DNA from: DAINPP01 sp963667315
Lineage (GTDB): Bacteria > Thermotogota > Thermotogae > MWEM01
NCBI GenBank assembly: GCA_963667315.1
Contig: OY763325.1
Location: forward strand, 2,356,001-2,420,000
Direction: 5' to 3'
DNA length: 64,000 nucleotides
Below the pieces are notes generated by a model that was given only the letters and a program-made list of their open reading frames with translations, was not told the origin of the DNA and made no database searches. The position numbers were made by a program, and so were the translations under genes. Positions 53,822 through 61,017 of the stretch are shown here, piece after piece (position 1 is the stretch's first letter; every line of letters starts with the position of its first letter).

Positions 53822-54787
53822 TTAGTTTAGGTCTATTTTGTAGATTATATCTTCAGTTGGGCGTATTAACAGGATACTGTTATTCATTGATTCAAGTTGG
53901 ACGTAAAAATCTGCGTAGTCTAAATTCAATACCGTTTCAAGATATTGCCCATCTACCGAATATTTATCTATATTTGAACCTGCACCGGAAAAAACATAAA
54001 TATAATTGTTTACCAGCAAAAAATCGAGGGGTGTATATTGGCTAACATATGCAAACTTTTTTTCAAATTCATCTCCATTCACTTCAAATAATCCATTTCT
54101 ACCCGCTTGCACACCTCTTACATATTGTCCAGTTTCATCCTCACCCTCAAAATACTCCATTGCATTTATAGCCATCAAATCTCCACTAAAATTGGAAAGA
54201 TAACCGACAAATTTTTTCCCGAATTGATGTACTGTACCAGCTTTATTCAATTCAAAAATCCCTGTTGTTTCTATGATAGGTGTACCAGCTGTTAAGTAAA
54301 TCTTTTCCTCAATAATTTCAAGATCCCAGTATTGATCTCCAAGATACAGTCCTGGTAAGTTGATTGAATTTATCAAATCAAAGTTTTGAGATAATATCTT
54401 GAGCTGATTGTATCCAGAATCAATAACATAAAGAAACTCGCCATCTGTTTTAATTACCGTTGGTTCAAATAAATAGAGATTACTCTCTGTACTATCCCGT
54501 TTAAAGTCACCATTTTTATCCAGTACAACAATCGCATCAGAATCTTTATCCGTTACATATATAAAATCCCCTAAAAAAACAATACCGGCTGGTGCTTTAA
54601 CACTTGTTTTCTCGAAAGTCCACTTTTCAATGTTAATTTTTTCGTTATTTATTGTCTTCAAACTGGATATATCCAGCATTTCTTCATCTTTATTATTCCA
54701 TTCAAAAAAAGAGAAAGAAAAAGTTGTGATAAGAATAAACAGCATAATAATTAACGCTATTGCTTTTAAATTCGTTTTTATTTTCAA
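53822..54787 (-). CDS. Membrane-anchored six-bladed beta-propeller protein
   Basis: 321 residues. An N-terminal membrane anchor (AIALIIMLFILITTFSFSFF) is followed by repeated blades with the NHL-like pattern (FLGDFIYVTDKDSDAIVVLD, DGEFLYVIDSGYNQLKIL, VNNYIYVFSGAGSNIDKYS). It likely faces the outside and binds a partner; no catalytic motif is seen. The open frame extends 38 codons upstream through the stem-loop, but GGAGG lies 5 nt before a TTG at 54787, which I take as the start. Similar propellers accompany small secreted peptides in some other bacteria, which suits its place beside the six-Cys peptide. Confidence 0.72.
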   Translation of the reverse strand: MKIKTNLKAIALIIMLFILITTFSFSFFEWNNKDEEMLDISSLKTINNEKINIEKWTFEKTSVKAPAGIVFLGDFIYVTDKDSDAIVVLDKNGDFKRDSTESNLYLFEPTVIKTDGEFLYVIDSGYNQLKILSQNFDLINSINLPGLYLGDQYWDLEIIEEKIYLTAGTPIIETTGIFELNKAGTVHQFGKKFVGYLSNFSGDLMAINAMEYFEGEDETGQYVRGVQAGRNGLFEVNGDEFEKKFAYVSQYTPLDFLLVNNYIYVFSGAGSNIDKYSVDGQYLETVLNLDYADFYVQLESMNNSILLIRPTEDIIYKIDLN

Positions 54788-54804
54788 AACATCCTCCTTA
54801 CAAC

Positions 54805-54847
54805 ACTTCTTGTCTAAACTTATTTTGATATATTTTAGACAAGAAGT
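54805..54847 (-). other. Stem-loop between the six-Cys peptide and beta-propeller genes
   Basis: ACTTCTTGTCTAAA and TTTAGACAAGAAGT form a perfect 14-bp stem with a 15-nt loop. No T run follows on the minus strand, so a processing or stabilising hairpin is more likely than a terminator. Its position mirrors that of the hairpin after the lasso precursor. Confidence 0.65.
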
Positions 54848-54867
54848 ATTTATGCTAAAAATTACGT

Positions 54868-55110
54868 TTAACAGCCACAATGAACATGGTGTTCTGTCCA
54901 TTTCCCTTTCACTTTTTCTTCTCCATTAATAAAACAGGTTCTTAACCATCGCTGCTTTACGATTGTTGTCCATTCAGAACCATTACAATTTCTTTTTATA
55001 CATCCATATCTATCAAAAGCAAATTCCCAAGGTCCACAACCATCAATAGCAAATGTGAAAGAAACCAACATTAAAATTACTACCAAAAGTAAAACCATTT
55101 TCTTTTTCAT
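54868..55110 (-). CDS. Small secreted six-cysteine peptide
   Basis: 80 residues. A clear signal peptide (KKKMVLLLVVILMLVSFTFA) precedes a mature part of about 60 residues starting IDGCGPWEF. The mature part has six Cys: one in DGCG, two in YGCIKRNC, one in LRTC, and two in the last four residues (HCGC). An even number of Cys and a neighbouring thioredoxin-like lipoprotein suggest disulfide bonds. It is rich in Trp and basic residues, as bacteriocin-like peptides often are. I do not recognise a family. The ATG at 55110 follows AAAGGAGG; upstream codons are unsupported. Confidence 0.75.
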   Translation of the reverse strand: MKKKMVLLLVVILMLVSFTFAIDGCGPWEFAFDRYGCIKRNCNGSEWTTIVKQRWLRTCFINGEEKVKGKWTEHHVHCGC

Positions 55111-55182
55111 ATTATTCCTCCTTTCACCTGTTGTTACTGGTAATAAATAGTGTTGCATAAATCAATAGTTATTAACTGCTTT

Positions 55183-55626
55183 TCAAATTCTATTCAAAAG
55201 CTTCTTAAGCGTCTCCATATCCTCAGGAGTCCTCGGATGTGTATAATTCTTTCCATCAAAGATCAACAATGTCGGAATGAAAGAAACATCATATTTCTCA
55301 AAAAAATCATAAACACTGTCACCAGGCATGGCATCCAGACAATCCAGATAGAAGATCTCGGCGTTCACTTCCTGTGCTGCCTCGTTCAGCATTGGTACAA
55401 ACTGTGTACATGGCTGACAAGTCTCTCTTCCCAGAAAAAGGACAAAATTATCGTTGTTTTCTATCTTGTTGTATATTTCATCCGGTTTCATCTTGCAGAA
55501 ATTGGATACCGTTTTGGCATAATCGGATTGTTCCGGTGCTACCGTACAGGCTGATGAAAAAACTGTGAAGGTAAACAGCGTGGCAAATATCAAAATCATA
55601 ACGGTTGCTTTTTTAAAATTGTTCAT
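55183..55626 (-). CDS. Thioredoxin-like lipoprotein, PedC/BrcD-type disulfide catalyst
   Basis: 147 residues. A lipoprotein-type signal (VMILIFATLFTFTVFSSAC) leads into a thioredoxin fold with the active site ETCQPCTQF (CxxC) and the cis-proline segment VSFIPTLLIFD. Bacteriocin clusters often encode such proteins to form or proof-read disulfides in the secreted peptide. It lies directly upstream of the six-Cys peptide on the same strand, which is its obvious candidate substrate. The ATG at 55626 follows GGAGGAG. Confidence 0.82.
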   Translation of the reverse strand: MNNFKKATVMILIFATLFTFTVFSSACTVAPEQSDYAKTVSNFCKMKPDEIYNKIENNDNFVLFLGRETCQPCTQFVPMLNEAAQEVNAEIFYLDCLDAMPGDSVYDFFEKYDVSFIPTLLIFDGKNYTHPRTPEDMETLKKLLNRI

Positions 55627-55734
55627 GTAAAACTCCTCCATAAAATAAACTTGAGTTTGTTTCAAAGAAATAAGTAGAGATTCCGTAATAACTATAGTTA
55701 AGATAATTTCATCTTTATAGTTTTCATTTGAATG

Positions 55735-55884
55735 TTATAGCTTCTCTTGTATGTTACTTGTGATTGGTGGGACTGTCGGAATGGGTGGTTTTGATTTAGT
55801 TTTCTTGCCGTCATCATCATCACCCCCAAATATGCAAACAGTTACAATCAAAAACATCAAAAGTAAAATCAAAGTTTTCTTCAC
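55735..55884 (-). CDS. Small secreted or lipidated peptide, 49 residues
   Basis: GTG start with AGGAGG 7 nt upstream. The N terminus KKTLILLLMFLIVTVCIFGG is a signal or lipoprotein signal (single Cys after VTV), followed by an acidic patch (GDDDDGKK) and a Pro-rich tail (KPPIPTVPPITSN). No family is recognised. It is the first gene of the minus-strand island, next to the thioredoxin-like gene, and could be an immunity or accessory peptide. Confidence 0.6.
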   Translation of the reverse strand: MKKTLILLLMFLIVTVCIFGGDDDDGKKTKSKPPIPTVPPITSNIQEKL

Positions 55885-55935
55885 AATAACCTCCTGAAAG
55901 ATTTATTATGAGCTCATGTTATAATTGTAAATGAA

Positions 55936-55962
55936 ATTATATGTAATTGCAATTTCTGTTAA
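55936..55962 (-). promoter_or_regulatory. Weak candidate promoter of the peptide operon
   Basis: TTAACA and TATAAT on the minus strand with a short 15-nt spacer, about 50 nt before the GTG of the 49-residue peptide. It is the only recognisable promoter-like sequence between the divergent genes. Confidence 0.3.
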
Positions 55963-56116
55963 GGATAGAAAATCGCGATAAATAGAGCTGTTTCAGTTTT
56001 TGTGTTTTGATGTTTTTTACTTAAGTGGTAATCACTCTGACCACAATTGGCTTTATAACTATATTACAAACTTTTTATTCCCAAAAAGCAGAAAGGCAGA
56101 AAGGCAGAAAATTTAC

Positions 56117-57835
56117 ATGTTGTTAAAAAACATTACCTCATTTATTTCTTACGGAAAATTTTCAAAACCGTTTGTTCATTACACAATAAATCTTTTAGAA
56201 GATAAAGAAATAAGTCGTTATCTATCTATTTTAAAATCAGATTGGATTTTAACGACAAAGGATATACTAAAATTAATCGATAAGGAATTCGAGGCATGTA
56301 CGTCTTCATCTATTCGCTACCTTCTTCTTTCGGATAAGTTGTCGGCAACAAAAAATCTCGAAGATTATAAAACAAATGAAGAAACTTATAAAAAGATGAT
56401 GAAAGAATTCTGGAAAACTCCTGAATCGGTCAGAAATCTGATTGCAAAACCCATGTTTCATAACAATCTTTACCGCAATGATAAACAATTAAAAACATTC
56501 CGTTCCTGGAGTAAAATTCATATTCAAGATGAAACGGATATAGCTATGAAACTCAGTAATAGAGCAAGATTTTATCTGAATGAAAATGAGCCAGAGAAAG
56601 CCATCAAAATTTTTCCTCATGTATTTGAGCAGGCAATAAAGTACCCACACCCTTCACTGGTACTTCGGGGATTAAACAACACCGCATGGCATGCAAGGAA
56701 AATAGATATTGAGAAAGCTTTTGAATATTCCAAAAAAACAGCTTATTACAGCGGATATTTTTTTGACAGTTCCTATGAATTTTTTGAGTATCTTGATACT
56801 GTTCTCGTTGTCTCAAAGATGGCTGGAAAATATAATACGTTTTCTGAAACAGCCAAACTCATTCGTTTTTATTACAAACAACTTCTAACCCTTGATTCCA
56901 CTTTCAAGGAAAAGTATTCTTCTGCCTTTATATTAGCAAAAAAATATTGTTATTGCAATGCTGAAAAAGCGCTCAAACAAAATGAAGTGAAAAACACAAA
57001 AGGACTGCGAAAAGCTCTTCTGAAGCATATTGGAAAGATAAATCAATTTGCCCGTAAAAATGATTTATCCCCCACATCACTTTATAGAATACTTAAAGGG
57101 GAAAGGGAAACTATACGCATTGAAACTTTAAAAAAGATCATCAGTGCATTTGGAATCGTGGAATCTTTTAAACATCACAAAGTCATCAATTATATCCTAA
57201 ACCTTTTAAAGGAAGAGACTTTGTTTAAAGAGAACCGGAAGAGAATAGTAAACTTTTCCAGAGAAAGCCTGCAAAAAATGCTGTTAAAAGGTGTTATGAT
57301 TCTGCCTGCTGAACTGTATCGTTCCGTTTATGCCGATGAATTAAAGGCGTTTGCAAATGAAAATCCTGAAGATTCAGATATTTTCAGCATGAGTCAACAA
57401 GAGACTGATGTTTTTTATACATTTATAAGCGAAGACGCGGATAGAATTCGTTTTTTCAATCATTGTGTTGCGTTTGAATTATCTGAGCCGGAACAACTTT
57501 ATCCTTTTTACCAGGCTCATCTTGTTCTGGTTAATATGCTGTTTGAAGAGATCGGAGAATCCGGAATTGCCCATTTGTTAAATCTTTATAGTTCTGCTCA
57601 CACCGTTGAAGCTATTGAAAGATTAAACATCTATTTTCGGCAATATGTCCGTTATTCCACAACAGACTGGCGTTTTGATGTTGAGGAAGTTCTCTCCGAA
57701 CGTTCTTCTGATACCTGTTATGAAAAGATCACTGAATTTTGTCAACAACTGAATATTTCAGAACTGTACGGTTATCTCTGTACCTGGTTCTTTGAAAATG
57801 ATAAGAGAGAAAAACTGCTTGAAGTACTTCTTTGA
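56117..57835 (+). CDS. TPR-type protein with internal XRE-like HTH
   Basis: 572 residues from this start. It is helical throughout, with TPR-like stretches (LNENEPEKAIKIFPHVFEQAIKY). An XRE-like helix-turn-helix is near the middle (FARKNDLSPTSLYRILKGERETIRIETLKKIISAFGI, split by the turn at SPTS). Having the DNA-binding motif between two helical halves is unusual; most peptide-responsive regulators have it at the N terminus. The frame opens at a TTG at 56000, but no ribosome binding site supports that; the ATG at 56117 follows AAAGG weakly. It is divergent from the peptide operon and is a candidate regulator of it. Confidence 0.6.
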   Translation: MLLKNITSFISYGKFSKPFVHYTINLLEDKEISRYLSILKSDWILTTKDILKLIDKEFEACTSSSIRYLLLSDKLSATKNLEDYKTNEETYKKMMKEFWKTPESVRNLIAKPMFHNNLYRNDKQLKTFRSWSKIHIQDETDIAMKLSNRARFYLNENEPEKAIKIFPHVFEQAIKYPHPSLVLRGLNNTAWHARKIDIEKAFEYSKKTAYYSGYFFDSSYEFFEYLDTVLVVSKMAGKYNTFSETAKLIRFYYKQLLTLDSTFKEKYSSAFILAKKYCYCNAEKALKQNEVKNTKGLRKALLKHIGKINQFARKNDLSPTSLYRILKGERETIRIETLKKIISAFGIVESFKHHKVINYILNLLKEETLFKENRKRIVNFSRESLQKMLLKGVMILPAELYRSVYADELKAFANENPEDSDIFSMSQQETDVFYTFISEDADRIRFFNHCVAFELSEPEQLYPFYQAHLVLVNMLFEEIGESGIAHLLNLYSSAHTVEAIERLNIYFRQYVRYSTTDWRFDVEEVLSERSSDTCYEKITEFCQQLNISELYGYLCTWFFENDKREKLLEVLL

Positions 57836-58007
57836 ACAAACCAATGAAATTCCATTCATGGAACTTCAAGCAACTATTTTTTAGTTGAAGCCCAAGCGGA
57901 GATTTTTTAATTTCTCAATTTGTAATTGAAGTCTCTTTTAAAAACTGCCGATAAAGAGAAGATAAAATATTTATTAATATTGCACCGTATTCCGTGAGGT
58001 GTCCTCT

Positions 58008-59450
58008 TTGAAGAAACTTCCCATTGGTATCAGTGATTTCAGGGAATTAATTGAAAATGATTATCTTTTTGTTGATACATCTCTTTTTATTGAAGATATC
58101 TTCAGAGAATCTGCAAAAAGTATCCTGATAACCCGTCCCAGAAGGTTCGGGAAGACGTTGAATATGAGTATGCTCCGTTATTTCTTTGATAACACGGTTG
58201 ATTCTTCCGTTCTTTTTAAAGCGTTAAAAATTACAGGAAAACCCGAAATGATGCAGGAGATTAATAAAACCCCCACCCTTTTCATCACGTTTAAAGATGT
58301 AAAGAACCTTGACTGGTATTCGACGGAAGTCCAGCTGAGAAGCCTTATAGCCAAACTCTATGATGATATGTATCCATCAATTCGAAAGCATTTGAAGAGT
58401 CCCGTTGAACGCCGGAATTATGATGCGATTAGAAATAAAACCGTAGAAACCGTCGAGTACAAATCATCTTTGAAATTTCTCACAGAACTCCTTTACAGAA
58501 CATACCAAAAACCTGTGTTATTGCTTATCGATGAATATGATGCACCTATTTTAAGCGGATGGCTCAACGGCTATTATGATGATGTGATAGATTTCATGAA
58601 GGGGTTTCTCTCCAATGCCCTTAAAGATAACGCTTTTATCTTCAAGGGGATTCTTACGGGAATCTATCGTGTATCAAAAGAAAATGTCTTCTCAGGATTG
58701 AACAATCTCAAAGTCTATTCTGTCTTTGATGAAAGATACGCCTCCTATTTCGGATTCGATGATTACAGTGTCGACTGTTTGTTAAACACGCTTGAAATAA
58801 AATCGCCAGCTCAGGTTAAAACCACGCTTAAGACTTGGTATAACGGATACAACATTGGCAGCAACATCCAATACAATCCCTGGTCTGTTATTCGTTATCT
58901 TGACGAAAGAAAACTGAAAGCCTATTGGATCAACACCTCTTCTAATGATCTGATTCGAGAAAACATCCACAAGAATATGGATAAAAAAGCGGAATTCAGA
59001 GAAGATATCACATCACTCCTGAAAGGTAACACTATCAGAAAAATCATTGATGATGCGGCTTCTTTAAACGATTTGAATACCAAAACAGAAGCCTTATGGA
59101 CGTTGTTTATCTTCAGTGGCTACTTAAAAGCGAAGACGCAGAGACTGAAAAACACCAAATATGACTGCGAACTGATCATCCCAAACAAAGAAATACTGGT
59201 ATTTTTCCAGGATACCGTTATGGACTGGCTGAATGCGCCAAAACCTTTTCGGTATGATTCAACCGCCATGGAAAACGGTTTTAAAACGAAGGGTGTATCA
59301 AATCCCCTTATTTACGATTCTTTCAGTTATAAGAAAGGCAAAAAGGGAAATATTCGACACATCCCTTACGGCATCCCCTGGGATGTCCGAACCTCTCAAT
59401 GGTGGTTGCTGGATAAAATTCGGCGGAAGAGATGGTCGATGGAGGGGTGA
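58008..59450 (+). CDS. AAA-ATPase-like protein with lost nuclease domain
   Basis: 480 residues. The N-terminal AAA-ATPase-like domain has the P-loop RPRRFGKTLNMSML near residue 45, Walker B LLLIDEYDAPI near residue 170, and the following GILTGIYRVSKENVFSGLNN. The family normally continues into a PD-(D/E)xK nuclease-like domain after the segment IPNKEILVFFQDTVMDWL. Here the sequence after that point (from about 59230) is unrelated and ends soon, so the C-terminal domain is replaced or lost. The TTG at 58008 follows GAGGTG by 6 nt; the frame opens at a GTG inside that site. Many genomes carry multiple copies; function is not established. Confidence 0.7.
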   Translation: MKKLPIGISDFRELIENDYLFVDTSLFIEDIFRESAKSILITRPRRFGKTLNMSMLRYFFDNTVDSSVLFKALKITGKPEMMQEINKTPTLFITFKDVKNLDWYSTEVQLRSLIAKLYDDMYPSIRKHLKSPVERRNYDAIRNKTVETVEYKSSLKFLTELLYRTYQKPVLLLIDEYDAPILSGWLNGYYDDVIDFMKGFLSNALKDNAFIFKGILTGIYRVSKENVFSGLNNLKVYSVFDERYASYFGFDDYSVDCLLNTLEIKSPAQVKTTLKTWYNGYNIGSNIQYNPWSVIRYLDERKLKAYWINTSSNDLIRENIHKNMDKKAEFREDITSLLKGNTIRKIIDDAASLNDLNTKTEALWTLFIFSGYLKAKTQRLKNTKYDCELIIPNKEILVFFQDTVMDWLNAPKPFRYDSTAMENGFKTKGVSNPLIYDSFSYKKGKKGNIRHIPYGIPWDVRTSQWWLLDKIRRKRWSMEG

Positions 59451-59572
59451 TCCGGTTATTATATATATAAAAGTTTTTAAGCCAAACCTCTTTTCAATCG
59501 CCCACCCCTTTTCCGTAAATCAAATGCCATGATTATTCTTCCGATTCTTTACAAACCAATACCCATCAATGG

Positions 59573-59601
59573 TTGACATCCAAAATTCTATTTGATATAA
59601 T
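59573..59601 (+). promoter_or_regulatory. Consensus promoter of rex
   Basis: TTGACA and TATAAT, both perfect, with a 17-nt spacer, about 23 nt before the rex ATG. Confidence 0.85.
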
Positions 59602-59624
59602 TTTATCGAATTAGGAGGTGGGAC

Positions 59625-60278
59625 ATGAAAAAAAAGACATGTTCGCTCCAGACGATGAGAAGGTTGCCGTATTATCTTTATCATCTGAGAAGTTCCACCG
59701 AGGAAAATGTTTCCGCTGCCATGATCGCAAGGGAATTCAAGTTGAACGAAGTACAGGTTCGAAAGGATCTCGCAGCCGTCAGCACATCAGGCGGTAGTCC
59801 CAGAAAAGGATTCAGACGGGTATCTCTCATCAAGGATCTCGAGGAATTTCTGGGGTACAACAACATAAACGATGCGATCATCGTCGGTGTAGGTCATCTA
59901 GGAAAAGCACTTATAAATTTCAAGGGGTTCAAAGACTATGGGATAAACATTGTCATGGGATTTGACAAGGCGTTCAAGCATGAAGAACAGATTGGAAAAA
60001 CGACTGTCTTCCCCATGAAAAAGATGAAGAACATGGTTCAGAGGATGAGAATAAAACTCGGAATCATTACCGTCAATCAGGAAAGTGCGCAATACGTTTG
60101 TGATCAGATGATTGAAGCAGGTATCAAGGCAATCTGGAACTTTTCGCCGTATATGCTCAAAGTACCCGAGGATGTACTGGTACAGAATGAAAATATGGCG
60201 ATGTCGCTGGCCGTTCTCAGCAAGCATTTGACAGAAGAAGCTACAGAAGAAAAAGAAGTAGTAGCCAAAGTATTTTAA
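59625..60278 (+). CDS. rex: Redox-sensing transcriptional repressor Rex
   Basis: 217 residues. The N-terminal winged helix (residues ~10-80, EFKLNEVQVRKDLAAVS...GSPRKGF) binds DNA, and the Rossmann domain with GVGHLGKAL near residue 92 binds NADH/NAD+. Rex lets go of DNA when NADH rises. It stands directly upstream of an NADH-linked hydrogenase, its typical target in Clostridia. The ATG follows AGGAGGTG. Only a single Rex-like half site (TTGTTAA at 60420-60426) is visible before the hydrogenase genes. Confidence 0.95.
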   Translation: MKKKTCSLQTMRRLPYYLYHLRSSTEENVSAAMIAREFKLNEVQVRKDLAAVSTSGGSPRKGFRRVSLIKDLEEFLGYNNINDAIIVGVGHLGKALINFKGFKDYGINIVMGFDKAFKHEEQIGKTTVFPMKKMKNMVQRMRIKLGIITVNQESAQYVCDQMIEAGIKAIWNFSPYMLKVPEDVLVQNENMAMSLAVLSKHLTEEATEEKEVVAKVF

Positions 60279-60316
60279 TTGTTTGCAGTGTTGTTCGTTA
60301 TTTTTTTTGGTCTTTT

Positions 60317-60334
60317 TCGATAATGTTTTATCGA
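60317..60334. promoter_or_regulatory. Palindrome downstream of rex
   Basis: TCGATAA-TGTT-TTATCGA, a perfect 7-bp inverted repeat following a run of T residues. It could be an operator or a weak terminator. It does not fit the Rex consensus. Confidence 0.35.
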
Positions 60335-60352
60335 TACACAAGTAACGATAAA

Positions 60353-60392
60353 TAAGACTAAAAAGCAAGTCTTAAGACTAAAAAGCAAGTCT
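60353..60392 (+). repeat. Two perfect 20-bp tandem repeats
   Basis: Each unit contains AGACT and AGTCT as short inverted arms around AAAAAGCA. The copies abut exactly and lie between rex and the hydrogenase operon. A separate hairpin, GAAGTTCC-TTC-GGAACTTC, follows at 60396-60414. Confidence 0.7.
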
Positions 60393-60513
60393 CTCGAAGT
60401 TCCTTCGGAACTTCACAATTTGTTAATCAGGAAAAATCGGAAGCGTTATTTATATAAGTGGAAAAAGAAGAGATACGATAAAAAAATTGATCATTGTCAG
60501 AAAGGAGAACACT

Positions 60514-61017
60514 ATGACAGATGTATTGAACAAAAATTTTAACAAAGTTTGTGAAATTCTCGACAAATACGAGAATAATCATTACAAACTCATCCCTATT
60601 CTTCAGGAAATCCAGGAAATTTACTCCTATCTTCCGGAGGAAATCATGACTTACATCGCAACAGCTCTTAAGATTTCTACCTCCCAAATTTACGGAGTTG
60701 CCACATTCTACTCACACTTCACACTTGAGGCAAAAGGAAAACATATCATAAAGATCTGTGATGGAACAGCATGTCACGTTAAGAAATCCGAAGGCATTCT
60801 CAACGCTTTGATGGATGACCTGAAACTTACAACAAAGAAGAACACTTCTGACGATGGACTATTCACACTGGAAACAGTTGCATGTCTTGGCGCATGCGGT
60901 CTCGCACCGGTTGTCGTTATCGATGAAAAGGTATATGGCGCAATGACGCCGGAAAAAACGCTTGACGTTCTTAATGGAATAAGAGGACAGGAGGACAACA
61001 ATGGAAACGATGAATAA
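60514..61017 (+). CDS. hydC: NADH-linked hydrogenase subunit, NuoE/HydC-like 2Fe-2S protein
   Basis: 167 residues. A short helical N terminus precedes a thioredoxin-like [2Fe-2S] domain with ligands in ICDGTACHV and VACLGACGLAP. It matches the 24-kDa NuoE-type subunit of trimeric, electron-bifurcating hydrogenases (HydABC). AAAGGAG lies 8 nt before the ATG at 60514. The 3' end overlaps hydB by 17 nt. The alternative name HndA fits equally well by sequence. Confidence 0.92.
   Translation: MTDVLNKNFNKVCEILDKYENNHYKLIPILQEIQEIYSYLPEEIMTYIATALKISTSQIYGVATFYSHFTLEAKGKHIIKICDGTACHVKKSEGILNALMDDLKLTTKKNTSDDGLFTLETVACLGACGLAPVVVIDEKVYGAMTPEKTLDVLNGIRGQEDNNGNDE

Noticed and set aside
56087..56110. 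Direct repeats GCAGAAAG as a possible small array
   Set aside because: Three abutting copies of an 8-mer in a purine-rich leader, with no spacers and no cas genes; not a CRISPR.
60418..60448. A Rex operator before the hydrogenase genes
   Set aside because: Only one half (TTGTTAA) is present; the inverted half at the right distance is missing.
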